NCBI GenBank assembly: GCA_947471745.1
Contig: CANJKZ010000179.1
Location: 310,001 to 374,000 of the forward strand
Source of the DNA: Closterium sp. Naga37s-1
Taxonomy: Eukaryota; Streptophyta; Zygnematophyceae; Desmidiales; Closteriaceae
DNA length: 64,000 bases
Direction of reading: 5' to 3'
Shown here: in pieces, positions 1-20,169 of the stretch
How the letters are laid out: the number at the start of each line of letters is the position of its first letter
How positions within the stretch are numbered: the stretch's first letter is position 1
Position numbers and translations under genes: made by a program
The notes under the pieces: generated by a model
The model's input: the letters and a program-made list of their open reading frames with translations, nothing else
What the model was told of the DNA's origin: nothing
Database searches by the model: none

Positions 1-51
1 AACGGGCGGAAGCGCACGCGGATTCCGTCGGAGCCGATTCAGGAATCCGCG

Positions 52-1530
52 ATGAGCGGCGAGAGCTCCGAGACGAAAGAAACCGATTGCGTCGCTGGTC
101 CCGCGTCCTCCGCGGGTGGCGCCTCGCAAGATCTAGGCTCGTCTTCCGCCGCCGCGACCGCCGCGACCGCTGCGACCGTTAACAACAGGCGGCAAGCGAA
201 GGGGACCGCCGCCGCAGCCGCTTCTACCACCCCCCCCGAGCGTTCTCCCCCTTCCGCCTCAGCGGCGGATGCGCCGCACGCTGCGCGAGGCAGCCATCCG
301 GATCAGCAGCAGCTCGTGACTCTCTTCCAAGCGCTCACGCCGGGTGCGGAAGCTCCGCGCGGTGAGCTCGGCGGAGGAGCGGCAGTCGCGCGGGTGACGA
401 CGACGGCGGCGGCGGCGGCGCAGCAGGGTTCAGCCACGGACGCTAGAAATATCTCCGTTCCCCCGCCGCAGCCGCACTCTGGTCGAAAGAACGCGGGTGG
501 CGCGGATCGGAGCGGGGCTAGCGGAGCGAAAACGGCTGCAGCGGCGGGTAGCACGGCGGGCGGCGTGGGTTCCGCGGGCTCGGGTGGGTCTGGCTTGGGA
601 GGAAGTACCGCCTCGGATGCGGTCGCGCGAAGGCGTCAGGGTGAAGCGGGTTCGGCGCTGGCGGAAAGACGCGCGCCAGCGGAGGTCCCAGCGGAAGCAC
701 CCGCAGCGACCGTTATTGGCGCGATCGTGCCCACAGAAGGTGTGTAAGCGGGAACTGAGTTTCTCTGACATTTTTGCACGAAAATTTGCGTTTCGTTTAG
801 GGTTTGCAAGGTGGTACAGATAATCACTCTCGTTGACACCTGTTGTGATGTTTTTTTTTTTTTTTTTTTTTTTTGCGCAGGTGCTCTGCCCAAGGGAAAT
901 ATCGCGTCGGGAACGTCAGGCGGAGCACGCAACTCACCAGGGGCGTGGTGGAGGTCCGGATCTCGCGGTTCGGGTGGGACAGCGCGGTCAGCCGCACTCA
1001 ACCAATCTCTCGGTACTTCCGCAGCTCAAGGCGTTCCAGGCTCCACGTCGGGAGCAGGTTCGGCAGACCGGTTCGTGGCTGAGCAGAAAGACGTTCTCAT
1101 GGGGGAGGGCGGTGCGGGGAGCGGAAATCCCTTGGTTCAGGGTACGCAGGGTGCTGCCGAGGCTGCTCGGGTTTGTAACACCAATCAGACCAGTTACACT
1201 CAAGCAGGTGATATACTAGGCAGCAACGTAAGAAATACTGATGGTGTTAATTCTACATCAAGCGCTGTTGGTAACATTGGGACGGCGACGGTTTTGCGAC
1301 AGTCTCAGACGGCTTCTTCGCCTACCCACCATCTATTCCACAGGCGATCAGCGTCATCGTCAGCGGTTCCGGCAGGTGACTTGGGTCGGGCAGACTTGAA
1401 TGTTGCAGAACCGGCCGCACCTGCCGGAAGCGGCAGGAAGGGCAGCCCGACAAAAACTTCCGGAAATGCTGGGTTTGGGCAGCTGCGGGCGCTAGCGTCT
1501 CTGCTGAAGCAACAGCTGCCGCTGCTGCAG

Positions 1531-1582
<52 letters not shown>

Positions 1583-1787
1583 TGAGCCAGTTGGAGCAGC
1601 CGCAGCATTTGCAGCAATCTCCGTACCAGCTGCAGCCACCACAAGAGCAGCAGCAGCTGTTGACGACACAGGGTGATCGGCCTTCGCGCCGCTCAGATGT
1701 GTTTCAAGTGCAGAAGCTACCGGACGGCCTCCGCGCCCTCTTCAGATCATCCTCCACCTCTGGTGCCCCATCCCCTAAGTTCTCAAC

Positions 1788-1847
<60 letters not shown>

Positions 1848-2046
1848 GGTGCAGATGCAGCAGCAAGCGCAGCAGGTGCAGCAGTTGCAGCAGCAATCAT
1901 CAGCTCCCAGGGACCCTGTGGCAAGGACACCAGCGCAGCAGCAACACGAGCTTCTGTTGCAACAGCATCAGCAACTGCAGCAGGAGCAAGTTCTATTGCA
2001 GCTGCAGCAGCATTTGCAGCATCAACAGCAACAGCAGCATCAGCAA

Positions 2047-2080
<34 letters not shown>

Positions 2081-2082
2081 AT

Positions 2083-2153
<71 letters not shown>

Positions 2154-2799
2154 CCAGCAGCAGCCACAGCAACAGCAACAGCATCTGCACCACCAGCAGC
2201 ACTTTCAGCAGCATTCCCAGCAGCAGCAGGCAGGGCAGTTGCTGCAACAGAATTTCATTCATGCCCCGGTCCCCACTGTCACACCGCATTCCGCTTTCAA
2301 TGCTCCACAGAGTCATTTCCAGCAACATTCTTTACACGGTTCCCCTGCAGTGAGAGAAGGGGTATCAGCAGTAGGTGGGGGATCGTCCGCTAGTGCAGGC
2401 GCGACTGCAAATGTGTTCACTAATGCAGGTGGTAGTGTATTCACTAATCCAGGTGCAAATGCATTTGCAAATACAGGTGCGAATGCATTTGGTAACGAAG
2501 GTAATATTGCATTCGCTAATACAGGTGCCAATACAGGTGCAAGTGCATTCGCTAATGCAGATGCGATTGCATTTGCTAATACAGGTGCAAATGCATTAGC
2601 TAATACAGGTACAAGTGCATTTGCTAGTATGGATGCTAGTGCAGGTGTGAGTGCAGGTGCGGCCAGGCAGAGGCCGCGTGGAGCTTGGAGGGAAGATGGG
2701 AGGCTGCTTAGCCTTGGGCTGCCTGAAGCACTGGTCACAGACGAGCCACCAGCATCACCTGCTGACATGAAAATGATGGATCTTGAGCTGAGATTGTGA
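52..2799 (+). CDS. Gln-rich low-complexity protein with C-terminal LxLxL (EAR-like) motifs
   Basis: Two exons, 52-739 and 881-2799, give an 868-residue protein. The intron has GT at 740, a long T-run and GCGCAG at 880, and splice phase (1) matches. The N-terminal third is Ala/Gly/Ser-rich. The middle carries three polyglutamine blocks. After these come degenerate repeats built on A-N-T-G-A-N-A-F (about residues 735-820). The C-terminus has RLLSLGLPE and ends KMMDLELRL; both contain Leu-x-Leu-x-Leu, the core of the EAR motif that recruits TOPLESS-type co-repressors in plants. I recognise no DNA-binding or enzymatic domain. A transcriptional regulator or scaffold is inference from polyQ plus EAR-like ends. 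The ATG at 52 is the first in frame, but the gene could begin left of the window. Confidence 0.6.
1531..2170 (+). repeat. Coding CAG/CAA polyglutamine tracts
   Basis: Three Gln blocks inside the first gene, near 1531-1580, 1789-1850 and 2010-2160. CAA interrupts CAG frequently, unlike the pure CAG tract in the bHLH gene. Opposite-strand reading frames here are poly-Ala/poly-Leu shadows. Confidence 0.9.
2395..2660 (+). repeat. Degenerate coding repeat (A-N-T-G-A-N-A-F units)
   Basis: About ten imperfect units of 18-36 bp with a recurrent GCTAATACAGGTGCA core. They keep the reading frame and encode short Asn/Thr/Gly/Ala-rich repeats. Units vary at third positions and by whole-codon indels. Confidence 0.8.
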
Positions 2800-3080
2800 G
2801 GAAAATTCTGAATTCACTTCGCTCCATGTATTTATCACGTTACTTGTATGTACATTCAGTCTGTTTGATCTAGTAGGTTCATCTGATTGCTTGGTAGTAT
2901 AATCTAAGGTAGATTCAGATGTCCAGCCGGAGAATGAAAGGAGTTCCAAACTTTTTGTAACCTTGATTAAGATTTTTGCATCTTCATTCTGGATGTTGTA
3001 AAGCATCATTCTGCGATATACTACAGTTCATTGCGGTGCAGTAGTTGTCCCGAAGCTGATTGTATCTTCCGTTCTGACAC

Positions 3081-6000
3081 ATGATTCGTGAAGCCCCAAT
3101 CTCCCAATTCGCCCCTTACCAACTCCACGACAAGAAAGCACCATTCAAATACCGTTTAGGACCAAACCCAAATCAAATGGTGTTAGGACAGCTACTAAAA
3201 GGGGCCTTCAGCGGGGCGTTTAGGGAGGTAGCCCGGCAAACGACGGTTATTCAAAAGATTTCCGTCGCGTCGCGTCTATCTCTCGTCCTATTGGCCGAGC
3301 TCGCCGGCGTCGTTTCGACCCTCCCCTGCGGCGCGTTTGCGCTCCTCCTCTACTCCTTCCTGCGCCTCGCTTCCCGCTCCCGCGCTTCCCTCCGCCGTTT
3401 ATCCCGAATATGGCGCCGCATTTCCCGCCGCGTGGTTCCTCGTCGATGTCGATGCCTCGTCGTAGCGACGGTTGCGCGGATTGCGGCGGGATTGCAGCGG
3501 CTGAATCAGTTCGTGAAATCCCGCGGCGCGTTTTGGCGCCGGCTGAACCCCCAAATGTCCGCCTTTCGTTCTCTTCTCCGGTTGGCTCGAGTTCACGTGG
3601 TTGCTGACGTCAGATACGGGCATCGATCGCGCAACATGTAAGTGACTGAAAACGAGGGTGTACTCATCCGATGTGACTGTAAGGGCAGGAAACATGGCGC
3701 GTCGCGTTGTGATTATTCTTTATGGGTGTTTTTTTCTGGGTGTTTTTTCTGGGTGGTTTTTCTGGGTGGTTTTTCTGGGTGGTTTTTCTGGGTGGTTTTT
3801 CTGGGTGTATATGGAGGACGCGTGCTGATGTGGCAGTCTGCCTGCCCCCAGACATGTGTGCTCTGTTATTTTGAAGGAAAAAAAGTTTTTGGTTGCCGCC
3901 CAGAGCCTTTCTCATACTACTGTCTGCTTCAGTTGCTACCCCGGACCCGCTCTCCTCCCGCCCTTCTTCCCCCCCTTCCACCCCCACACCCCCACCCCCC
4001 ACCCTCCCTTCCCGCCCCTCCTCCCCACCCACCCCCTTCTTCTACCCTCTTCATTCCCCCTACCTCCCTCCGACGCCCTCTTTTGCCTTCTTCTCCACCA
4101 TTTCTTCTTTCTGAATGCGCCCCATCTTTTCATCCAGAATGGATATTTATCTGCCCGGTTTCCACCATCGTCGCAATCACCACCACCATCATCCTCACGG
4201 CCGTCATCCCCAGCACGACAACACCACTGCCTCTGTCCGCGAAAACAGCAGCATTAGCGGCAGCAACAGCATTACCAAAAGCAGTAGCAGCAGCAGCAGG
4301 AGTGACGCGTGCAGGGTGGTGGTGTTTGTGCATGGGGGTTGTTGGGTGAGCGGTGATAAGTGGCTGTACGCTCCCCTTGCTGCCAGATGTGCTGCTGAAG
4401 GGGCAATTGCCGTTGTTATTCAATACACCCTTTACCCCAAGGTAAGTTATGGTTTTGCATCTCTCATGGGGGGGTTGCAGTGGAGAGCAATCACGCCAAT
4501 AATTGAGCCAATTATAATATATATATATGTATGTATATATATATATGTTTGTATATTTATAGATACTTCTTTCATGTCATTCCAATCCCGCCAGCTACTG
4601 GCAGAGGGGCAGCAGGAGGAGGCGAGTGCGGCGCTCTCATGGGTGCTTGACAACATTTATGCCTATGGTGGCGACCCCACACGCGTCTTGCTGTGCGGCC
4701 ACTCCTCCGGTTCGCCTCTTGTGCTTTCCTTCATCTGTAGAACTGTGTCTTGTCGCGCGCTCTCATGGGTGTGTGATAACATCCATGCCTATGGCGGCGA
4801 CGACCCCACGCCTGTCTTTCTGTGCGGCCACTCCTCTGGTGCGCCCGTTAACCCCTTCTTGACTCCCAGTCGTCCGTCGAGACTCCCATTAACCCCTTCT
4901 GACGCCCATTAATACCCCTTTCATTGCGTTGACCTCGTTTGACTCTGGTTGACCCCCTCTGATTTCCTTTGACACTAAACGACCCCCATTGACCTCCGTT
5001 GGCTCCAAGCCCTTTCTGAACCCCATTGACTTGTATTGACTTCCGTTGACTCACAAGGTCGCACACAGTGGCCATGCTGATGTGGCGCCGCTTCAAGGAA
5101 AGCCTGCTGCGGGCAGCAGGGGGCCCCTTCAACTCCATTGACTCCCATTGACTCCCATTGACTCGCATTGACCCCCATTGACTCTTATTGACTTCTGTTG
5201 ACTCGCAGGGTCGCACACAGTGGCCATGCTGATGTGGCGCCGCTTTAAGGAAGGCCTGTTGGGTGCAGCAGAGGCAGCAGGCAGGACCGCGCGGGGTGAA
5301 GGGGGAGGGAGGCAAGGAGCGGGAGGGACGGTGGGAGGTGAGAAGGGAAGGGGCAGTGGGATCGGAGATGACGAGTGGGAGGCTGATTATTCACAGCATC
5401 AGAACCATAATAAAAATAGTAATAATTATCAGTGGCTGCAACAGCTGCAGCATCAACAGCATCAGTTTGAAGGGCACAGTGCAGCAACGGATACCCGCCA
5501 GCCCTACTGTGTGATAGCACTGAGTGGCATCTTCGACCTTCAATACATGCACACTTATACAGTCACCACCGGCACGTCCCCTCTCACCTGTTTCGCCGAA
5601 GCTGTCGGAGGCCCGGAGGCCTTTGCCCGAGGCTCCCCTCCCAACCTGTTCTCAGCACTGGCCGAAGCTGTAGCAGCAGGAGGTCTGGAAACGCATGCCA
5701 CAGCTACAGGAGGGGTTGAGAGTGGAGATGCACCTTCATCTGATGCAGCCTTGTCTCTTTTCTTCTCTGAATTCGGGCGGCAGACTGGCGAAAGAATCAT
5801 ATCAGGCATCATGGAAGGGAGTATAAATCTCGCTGACTTCCTTCCCCCCATGCTGTTTCAGTGCAGTCCGGGAGATGCATATGCTCCCCCTCACTGCAGC
5901 CTCGCACTAGAGCAAGCATTGCAACGTGTGGGAGGTCGAGCAAAGGTTGCTGTGTACTCGTCCGTGCATCATGCGCAGTTTGCGTGCTTCTGGAAGCCTT

Positions 6001-6215
6001 GGCCCCAACCTAGAGGTTTGGCCGAGGCTGAGGCTCGGGCTCGGAAGCAAAGCGGGCGGGTTTGGTGCGGTGAGGTGCAGAGGGGTGATGCACGATTTGG
6101 GGACGAATGGTTGGGTTGGTTGTGTAGATGTTGGGGGTTCGGTGAGGCTGAGAAGGCCAATCAAGAATTGTTGGATGTGGTGTCAGGGCGAGTGTTGCTG
6201 GACGATATTCATTAG
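3081..6215 (+). CDS. Alpha/beta-hydrolase, isoprenylcysteine methylesterase (ICME)-like
   Basis: Four phase-matched exons: 3081-3637, 4138-4441, 4595-4709 and 5209-6215 (about 660 aa). Exon 1 holds a hydrophobic membrane-like segment and ends in ...YGHRSRN; exon 2 continues MDIYLP, the usual entry to ICME-type hydrolases. The oxyanion motif HGGCW is near residue 250. The nucleophile elbow GHSSG spans the exon 3/4 junction and reads GHSSGSH when joined. PGDAYAP and HHAQF near the C-terminus are plausible Asp and His of the triad. Family members hydrolyse esters; ICME demethylates prenylcysteine methyl esters at ER/Golgi membranes. The exact substrate here is inference. His-rich and poly-Ser/Gln insertions are unusual for the family. 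The start could instead be the in-frame ATG near 3178. Confidence 0.65.
3727..3815 (+). repeat. Intronic minisatellite, about 15 bp unit
   Basis: About six tandem units around GGTTTTTCTGGGT in the first intron of the hydrolase gene. The neighbouring 3950-4090 stretch is a C/T-rich tract leading to the acceptor at 4137. Confidence 0.85.
4756..5123 (+). repeat. Partial duplicates of hydrolase exons 3 and 4
   Basis: 4756-4848 repeats the donor half of exon 3 (source 4625-4711) with substitutions and one extra GAC codon, and still encodes a GGDDPTP...GHSSG version. 5049-5123 repeats the acceptor and 5' part of exon 4 (source 5206-5280). Each copy carries only one splice site. The second has lost one G at the acceptor, so it would be out of frame. 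Confidence 0.85.
4857..5210 (+). repeat. Intronic decamer array, TTGACTCCCA-like
   Basis: Degenerate 10-bp repeats with a TTGAC core fill the intron on both sides of the exon 4 duplicate. TTGAC is the core of the plant W-box, but inside an intron array this may be coincidence. Confidence 0.85.
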
Positions 6216-7195
6216 GCTCCCTGTGGCTGCTACCCATACATATCTGTCAATGTGTTATATTTCCGTTTTACATATTATATGCTTTTAGACTGCGTGTATT
6301 TGCTTCGCTTTCTCTGCGCACTGTGCATTTTGAGTTTCCGCGTGAAGACGCTCGTGACACGCGCAAACGACACTGTGCATGTGTACGTACTGTAATCGCG
6401 AGGGGCCGCAATGCTGTTCCGCAGTTGCAATCCACACACAAGACCGCCTTCCCCTTTGTCCCTTCTCACAGCAGCGCCTCCCTCTTTCCCCCAAGCCGCA
6501 TGCAGCACTGCCAGCTGTTCCTCCTCACGCCGCTCGCTATACTCACTCTACTGAGCAGCCTAATTATGCGCACACGCTGGTTATCCCACTCGCCTTGCCG
6601 CTAATTTAATAGCGTCTCGCCCGCTATGTGCGTCGCGTCCCGCCGCGCTCCGCATTGCTAGGAGCTGAGACGTGCTCACGTCAGGTGCTTTGCTAAAGTT
6701 AGCGTTTTTATCCGTCTTTTGAGGCGTGGCAGAAGCTGTCCTCCACCATCGTGGAATGCATTCCCCGACAGCTTGTCTCTCGCAAGGAGGCATCTTGCAA
6801 CGCGTATGTCTACAGTGATCCGGGACACGCTACGTAGTAGGCAATTCGCGCTTGTTTACACTCGAAATTCTATGCGCATTAAAGGGCGAACTTCTGTAGG
6901 TTGACTGTAGTCAACGCGAGGTGCTGTCTACTCCTGTGGCGCCTCAGGATTGACTCGTTAGGTTGACTTCAGTCAGCGGAGCCGTGAACGGAGGAAAAGC
7001 GCAGGTGGGCCTGAGTGGCGCGGAGCGAGAGAACGGGTTTGCAAGCTGTGGCGGAAGAGCACGCGGAAGGGAAGGCGGAAGAGGAAGCGGAAGAGGAGGC
7101 GGAAGAGAAGGCGGAAGAGGCGGCGGAAGAGAAGGCGGAAGAGGAGGCGGAGTAGGAATAAGGAAGCTAGTAAGCGGAACGGTCGCGCGGTAGAA
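6216..7195. other. Intergenic region between hydrolase and bHLH genes
   Basis: No supported gene. It contains the hydrolase 3' flank and the bHLH promoter/5' leader. 7040-7155 is a purine-rich GGAAGAGGCGG-like tandem array just upstream of the bHLH start. Confidence 0.6.
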
Positions 7196-15884
<8,689 letters not shown>

Positions 15885-16544
15885 TAGTGTAGCAGGCAGC
15901 AGCTCCTAGGGTACCAGCTTCCAAATTAGAGAGAACTGTAGCAGCAGTGCAAGGCTCTTCATGGAGCGTAACAGTAGCTTCGTGCAGTGCATTCCATGTT
16001 AGAATCTGTAGGTTTTGCCACCTTGATTTGCCACTCTGTAGGCTAGAGAGTCAACAGGGCAGTGTGGAGCAGCAAGTCAGAAAAGGTAGCTGCTTTAGCC
16101 TCGTCATTGGGCCTAGCTCATTGTGCTGATATTTTATCCTCCTGTAAGTACTTGTCAACAGTGAGATATGAATTAAGTGCAACAGTACTGTAACAATGCA
16201 CCATAAGAGTTACCTACCGGTATATATGAAAGAAATGACCGAGCAATGGTAATATCCAGCCGTTTCACTTTCTGAGCTAGAGTAATGTGTGCCCAGGCTT
16301 ATGGCAATGTGCTTGGCCAATACTCCATATAGCACCCTGTGTAACAGCACACAAGTCAGCAGTCTGGCCATATGTTGCTATAAAACTGACGGAGACAAAC
16401 CACTGTGGCATGCTGACAAAAGAAAATCTGCTTGTCTGCCTGTCTGCCTCGTTGCATGACTTGCTGGCCTGCTGAATGAGTTGCGAAACCGTTTTAGATG
16501 AGCATTTGAAGCAACAAGGCATGGGAGCGGGTGGCAGCGGATGC
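15885..16544. other. Convergent 3' flank between bHLH and ndhL
   Basis: No gene seen. This holds the 3' untranslated and downstream regions of two convergent genes. It is less GC-rich than the surrounding exons. Confidence 0.6.
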
Positions 16545-19248
16545 TCAGAGCTCCTTGCGGGGGAGGCGCCTGAAGTTAATGAATGGCGACCACAGCAGCA
16601 TGCTGCCAGCGCAGGGTGGGGAAGGGGGACATTGGCAGAGGGTAACGGGGAAGGCGCCTGAAGTTTATGAAGAACAAGGATAGCACTCCAGGAGGGGGAG
16701 GAGGAAGAGGAGGGGGGTGGTTTGTGCTGGTGCATTGGCAATGTTAGTGAGAATGGGTATGCATGCAGTGGGAGCGAGTGAATATGCTATTGATGGACTG
16801 AAATAACATGGCCACGGCAAGCCGTACTTAACTACCAGAACAAGGCGTGAATGGGTCCCACATGGGGAAGAAGAACAACACGAGGTAATACTGGAAGGAT
16901 TCTTTCAAGGCGCCTAAACCATTTAGAGGCGACTTTTGAGGCGGCTCAAACGGCGAGCAGAGGACTCACGCGGGGAAGAAGGCGAACATGAGGTAGTACT
17001 GGAAGAACGTCTCAATGGTGGAGCGGTTGAACCACCGCAGGCGCAGGTAGCCGTACACCAGTGGCTGGTGGGGGAGGGAAGGGGGCGGGGGTATGGGGAG
17101 GGGTGAAGGAGGGAAGAAGGCGAACATGAGGTAGTACTGGTAGAACGTCTCAATGGTGGAGCGGTTGAACCACCGCAGGCGCAGGTAGCCGTACACCAGT
17201 GGCTGGTGGGGGAGCGGTGAGAGGGGGGAGTGGGGGAAGAGGAGAGAGAGGAGAGCATGAGGTAGTACTGGAAGAACGTCTCAATGGTGGAGCGGTTGAA
17301 CCACCGCAGGCGCAGATACCCGTACACCAGTGGCTGCACATGGGCGGTCAGAGAGGATGGGTGGGGAGGTAGGAGGGGGAGACGGTGGGCGGGGGGAAGA
17401 GGCGGGCGGCGAAGATGTTGTCCCAACGAAAAAGCTTCACCTTAAACTGCTGTCCGATACAGCAGCAGCAACCAATACAGCACTACTTACCAGCTCGGCA
17501 GCACACACCAGCCAACGTCGCAGCAGCACGCAGCAGCACTTACGGGTGCAACGAAGAGGTAGATGGCGGCGGTGATGCCCCAATAGATGAGCGACTCCAC
17601 CCCACCAACTGCTCGTCCAATGCAGCGCCTACCAATGCAGCAGCACCTACCAGGCAGGGAGCAGGGCAGCAGCACTAACCAATGCAGAAACTCCTACCAG
17701 CGCTGCAGCGCCACCACATACCAGCGCTGCAGCACTCACGGGCGCAACGAAGAGGTAGATGACGGCGGTGATGCCCCAGTAGATGAGCGACTCCACGAAC
17801 TGCTCGTCCGTCTGCCCCACCGCCTCCGCCGCCACCGCTGGCGCTGCCAGGACCACGAGCTGCGCGGAGAGGGTTAAGGGTGCCGGGGGGAGAAGGCAAT
17901 GCGACGAGTGTGCGGTTCTGCTCGGTGCAGGAGGATAGAAATTTGACCACGCAAGCGGGTCAAGTCAGAACACACGTTTCAAGGACAGTGGAAACTGATG
18001 AGGTGGCAACTCATGCCGGGGCACTAATAATGACATACTACACTGAAAATGTTCACGCGTCTCCTGGCGTTTCGTTCCGTTTTGAACAATCCAAAGTAGG
18101 AAGCAGGAAGTCCCGGCAGTTATGGCGAGACACGGCGAAAGAAACGAAACCTGGGGATGCTGGCGACGACGATCGAGTGGCCTTGAGCGGTAAGTGAGCT
18201 TGATTTTCTCAAGCTGTTTCGCGTGCACAAGTTAAAAGATTCGGCTAGAACATGACTTTGATCTCTCTGAAGCTCGTCTCCCTGAAAGAACTGAAGTGAA
18301 CAGTTCCGACTGCCTGGTCAGTAGCTGAGTTCCTGAATGTTGCCGAGCTCTTTTGACAATCGATTTGCACCTGCTACACGACAATGCGTGGACGTACTGG
18401 TGCGAGGAAGGCAGCGGCTGTGGAGGAGATCGTCGACGCGTTGATGGCGAGCAGCTGCGGGGAGAACTGCGATATAAAGTAGCAGGACGATGGGAGGGAA
18501 GTGCAATGAGAACAGCAATTCATGGCGAAGTAAGCGCGATGTGACAGAATCATATGTGCAAAATCAACGACTGGGAGAACGTGCAACGAAAAACTGACGC
18601 TTGTCAGGGTCAGGACGAAGTCAGCTGAGCAGGTCCCGAAGGGAAAAAAACAAACAAACAAAACAGAACAACAACAAAAGAACAAGGAAATGGATCGAGC
18701 CTGTACTTGATCGATGCTCGCTTGGGGCGAAGATTGGTTGACCAGCGAACTTCTTAAAGGCGAAGCAACCTGTTATCGCGTGATGGGGAGAAAGAGGTCG
18801 AGAGAGATCACGAACAAGCAGATTTGCGTCGAAGAGTCAAAGGCTGTGAACTTAGGGTTAAGATCATCTGCTAATGCAGACTTGAAACGACCTGCTAATG
18901 CACCCTAGCGCATTCCTGAAGCAGCCCACGGAAGCTAGGAAGGTTTGAATTGCTTCCATCTGCTTGCATGGACACACCATCTCTAAGTCAGTACATCGTG
19001 ACCAGATGTACATAGTCGACACGCGAATAAGTCTTAGGGTGCTTCAGTAGGCTTATGCACATTCCAGAGAAGCTGAGAAAAGGTCGCACCTCAGGCTGGT
19101 CGCAACTCGCACGAGCATTGACGACGATTCTAGCGTTGACTGCCGACGGTCGTGCGAGGCGAGCTCCAGATGCGAATCTGGGCCGCGACGGCAAAAAGAG
19201 GTACGGTGTGCGGCTCGCGACCGACGCCTGCATTGTGACGGCAGCCAT
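16545..19248 (-). CDS. NDHL: Plastid NDH complex subunit L (NdhL)
   Basis: Four minus-strand exons, 19248-19090, 17859-17740, 17064-16970 and 16602-16545, join in phase to a 143-residue protein. Exon 1 is a typical chloroplast transit peptide (MAAVTMQASVASRTPYLF..., Ser/Arg/Ala-rich, no acidic residues until its end). Exon 2 encodes the first membrane helix (LIYWGITAVIYLFVAP). Exon 3 gives PLVYGYLRLRWFNR and the second helix, FFQYYLMFAFFPA. Exon 4 gives MLLWSPFINFRRLPRKEL and the stop. The VAPP-GYLRLRW and FFP-WxPFxNFR patterns are characteristic of NdhL, a small membrane subunit of the thylakoid NDH complex in cyclic electron flow. It is shorter at the C-terminus than angiosperm NdhL. Partial copies of exons 2, 3 and 4 lie in the introns. 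The 1.2-kb first intron could hide another exon. Confidence 0.85.
16650..17602 (-). repeat. Partial duplicates of ndhL exons
   Basis: Copies of exon 3 (GYLRLRWFNRSTIET) lie at 17252-17333 and 17110-17202; the intact one is 16970-17064. A copy of exon 2's donor half is at 17534-17600. A degenerate exon 3 3'-half reading YYLVLFFFPMW lies near 16840-16911. A degenerate exon 4 copy (FFINFRRLPR) is at about 16640-16670. Confidence 0.9.
16935..16950. repeat. Short palindromic element, TTTGAG/CTCAAA arms
   Basis: Arms TTTGAG and CTCAAA flank GCGG in the last ndhL intron. A related decayed repeat with GGCGCC sits just upstream, near 16903-16930. Confidence 0.6.
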
Positions 19249-20169
19249 TGCTTCGACACTAAAACGTCGGCTTTGACTGCTGACGAGGAGAACAGTTGGA
19301 ACCTAAGCAGCAAATTTATCACAACCAGAGTCGGCTGCACTTTTTTTAAGGGCTTGAGCAGACTCTGTAATCTGCTTTCAGCTCTTAGCTTTCTTAAAAC
19401 AACGGTTCAATACGATGCCTTGCAATCTAGAGCGGTAAAATCACTTCGCCGCTTTGAACCGCGACTCTCCCATCACACATACGGGAAGTGGTTTGTTGAA
19501 TGCACGGTGACGGTAACACGGGTAAGGTGCAGTCGATTGCCTGCTTTTGACAAGGCAGAAGCCACGCGGCAAGATCGAGGCCACACCAGCCAATGGCCTG
19601 GATGATCTATCCATATAACCTTTTGTGAACCTCCATGTCAGGAGCTTATTGGTGTACTGCCGTCTATAGCTGCTGTGTACTTTGGTTTCACTTTATCCTA
19701 TATCATCGTTCTCTTTAGCGATGCATCATTTCCCAACCGTACGTTGACCGATATTCCACCAGTTTCACGCGTGAACTCCGATGTCGTTGGCTCGGGTGCC
19801 ACCAAACCTCAAAATTTCAGCTCTGGCCACCTCCGGAACCCCCGAGGTGCGTTGGAAACACGTCATCCGTACCCCGGACAAGCCATCACAAATAACCAGC
19901 ATCAACCGAACCTCAGCCGAACCTCAGCAACCAGTGCAGAGCTCCATCAGCAAGCATTCTTCTGCTTGCTCACCCAGTCTATCCTATCTATCCTCCGCAT
20001 CGTTCTGTTTCACTCCTCTCACTTGGTCCTTGGCACTGTACCATTGCTTGTCTGCATTTGTAGCTTTCCCATCAGTTGTCTGTCAGTGAGTTGTCACCAA
20101 CATCGTTGCCTCAGCAACGTTGTTGGTCCTAACAACAAATGCTTATTTATTCCGCCTAGGTTTCCTGAA
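19249..20169. other. Divergent promoter region, ndhL / acidic-protein gene
   Basis: No supported coding region. Two genes are transcribed away from here. A 5' UTR intron for the plus-strand gene is possible: an acceptor-like CCGCCTAG lies at 20152-20159, just upstream of its ATG. Confidence 0.5.

Noticed and set aside
3081..3641. Separate small membrane-protein gene
   Set aside because: The frame ends at a GTAAGT donor and joins in phase to the hydrolase exon at 4138, giving the expected YGxxxRN-MDIYLP transition.
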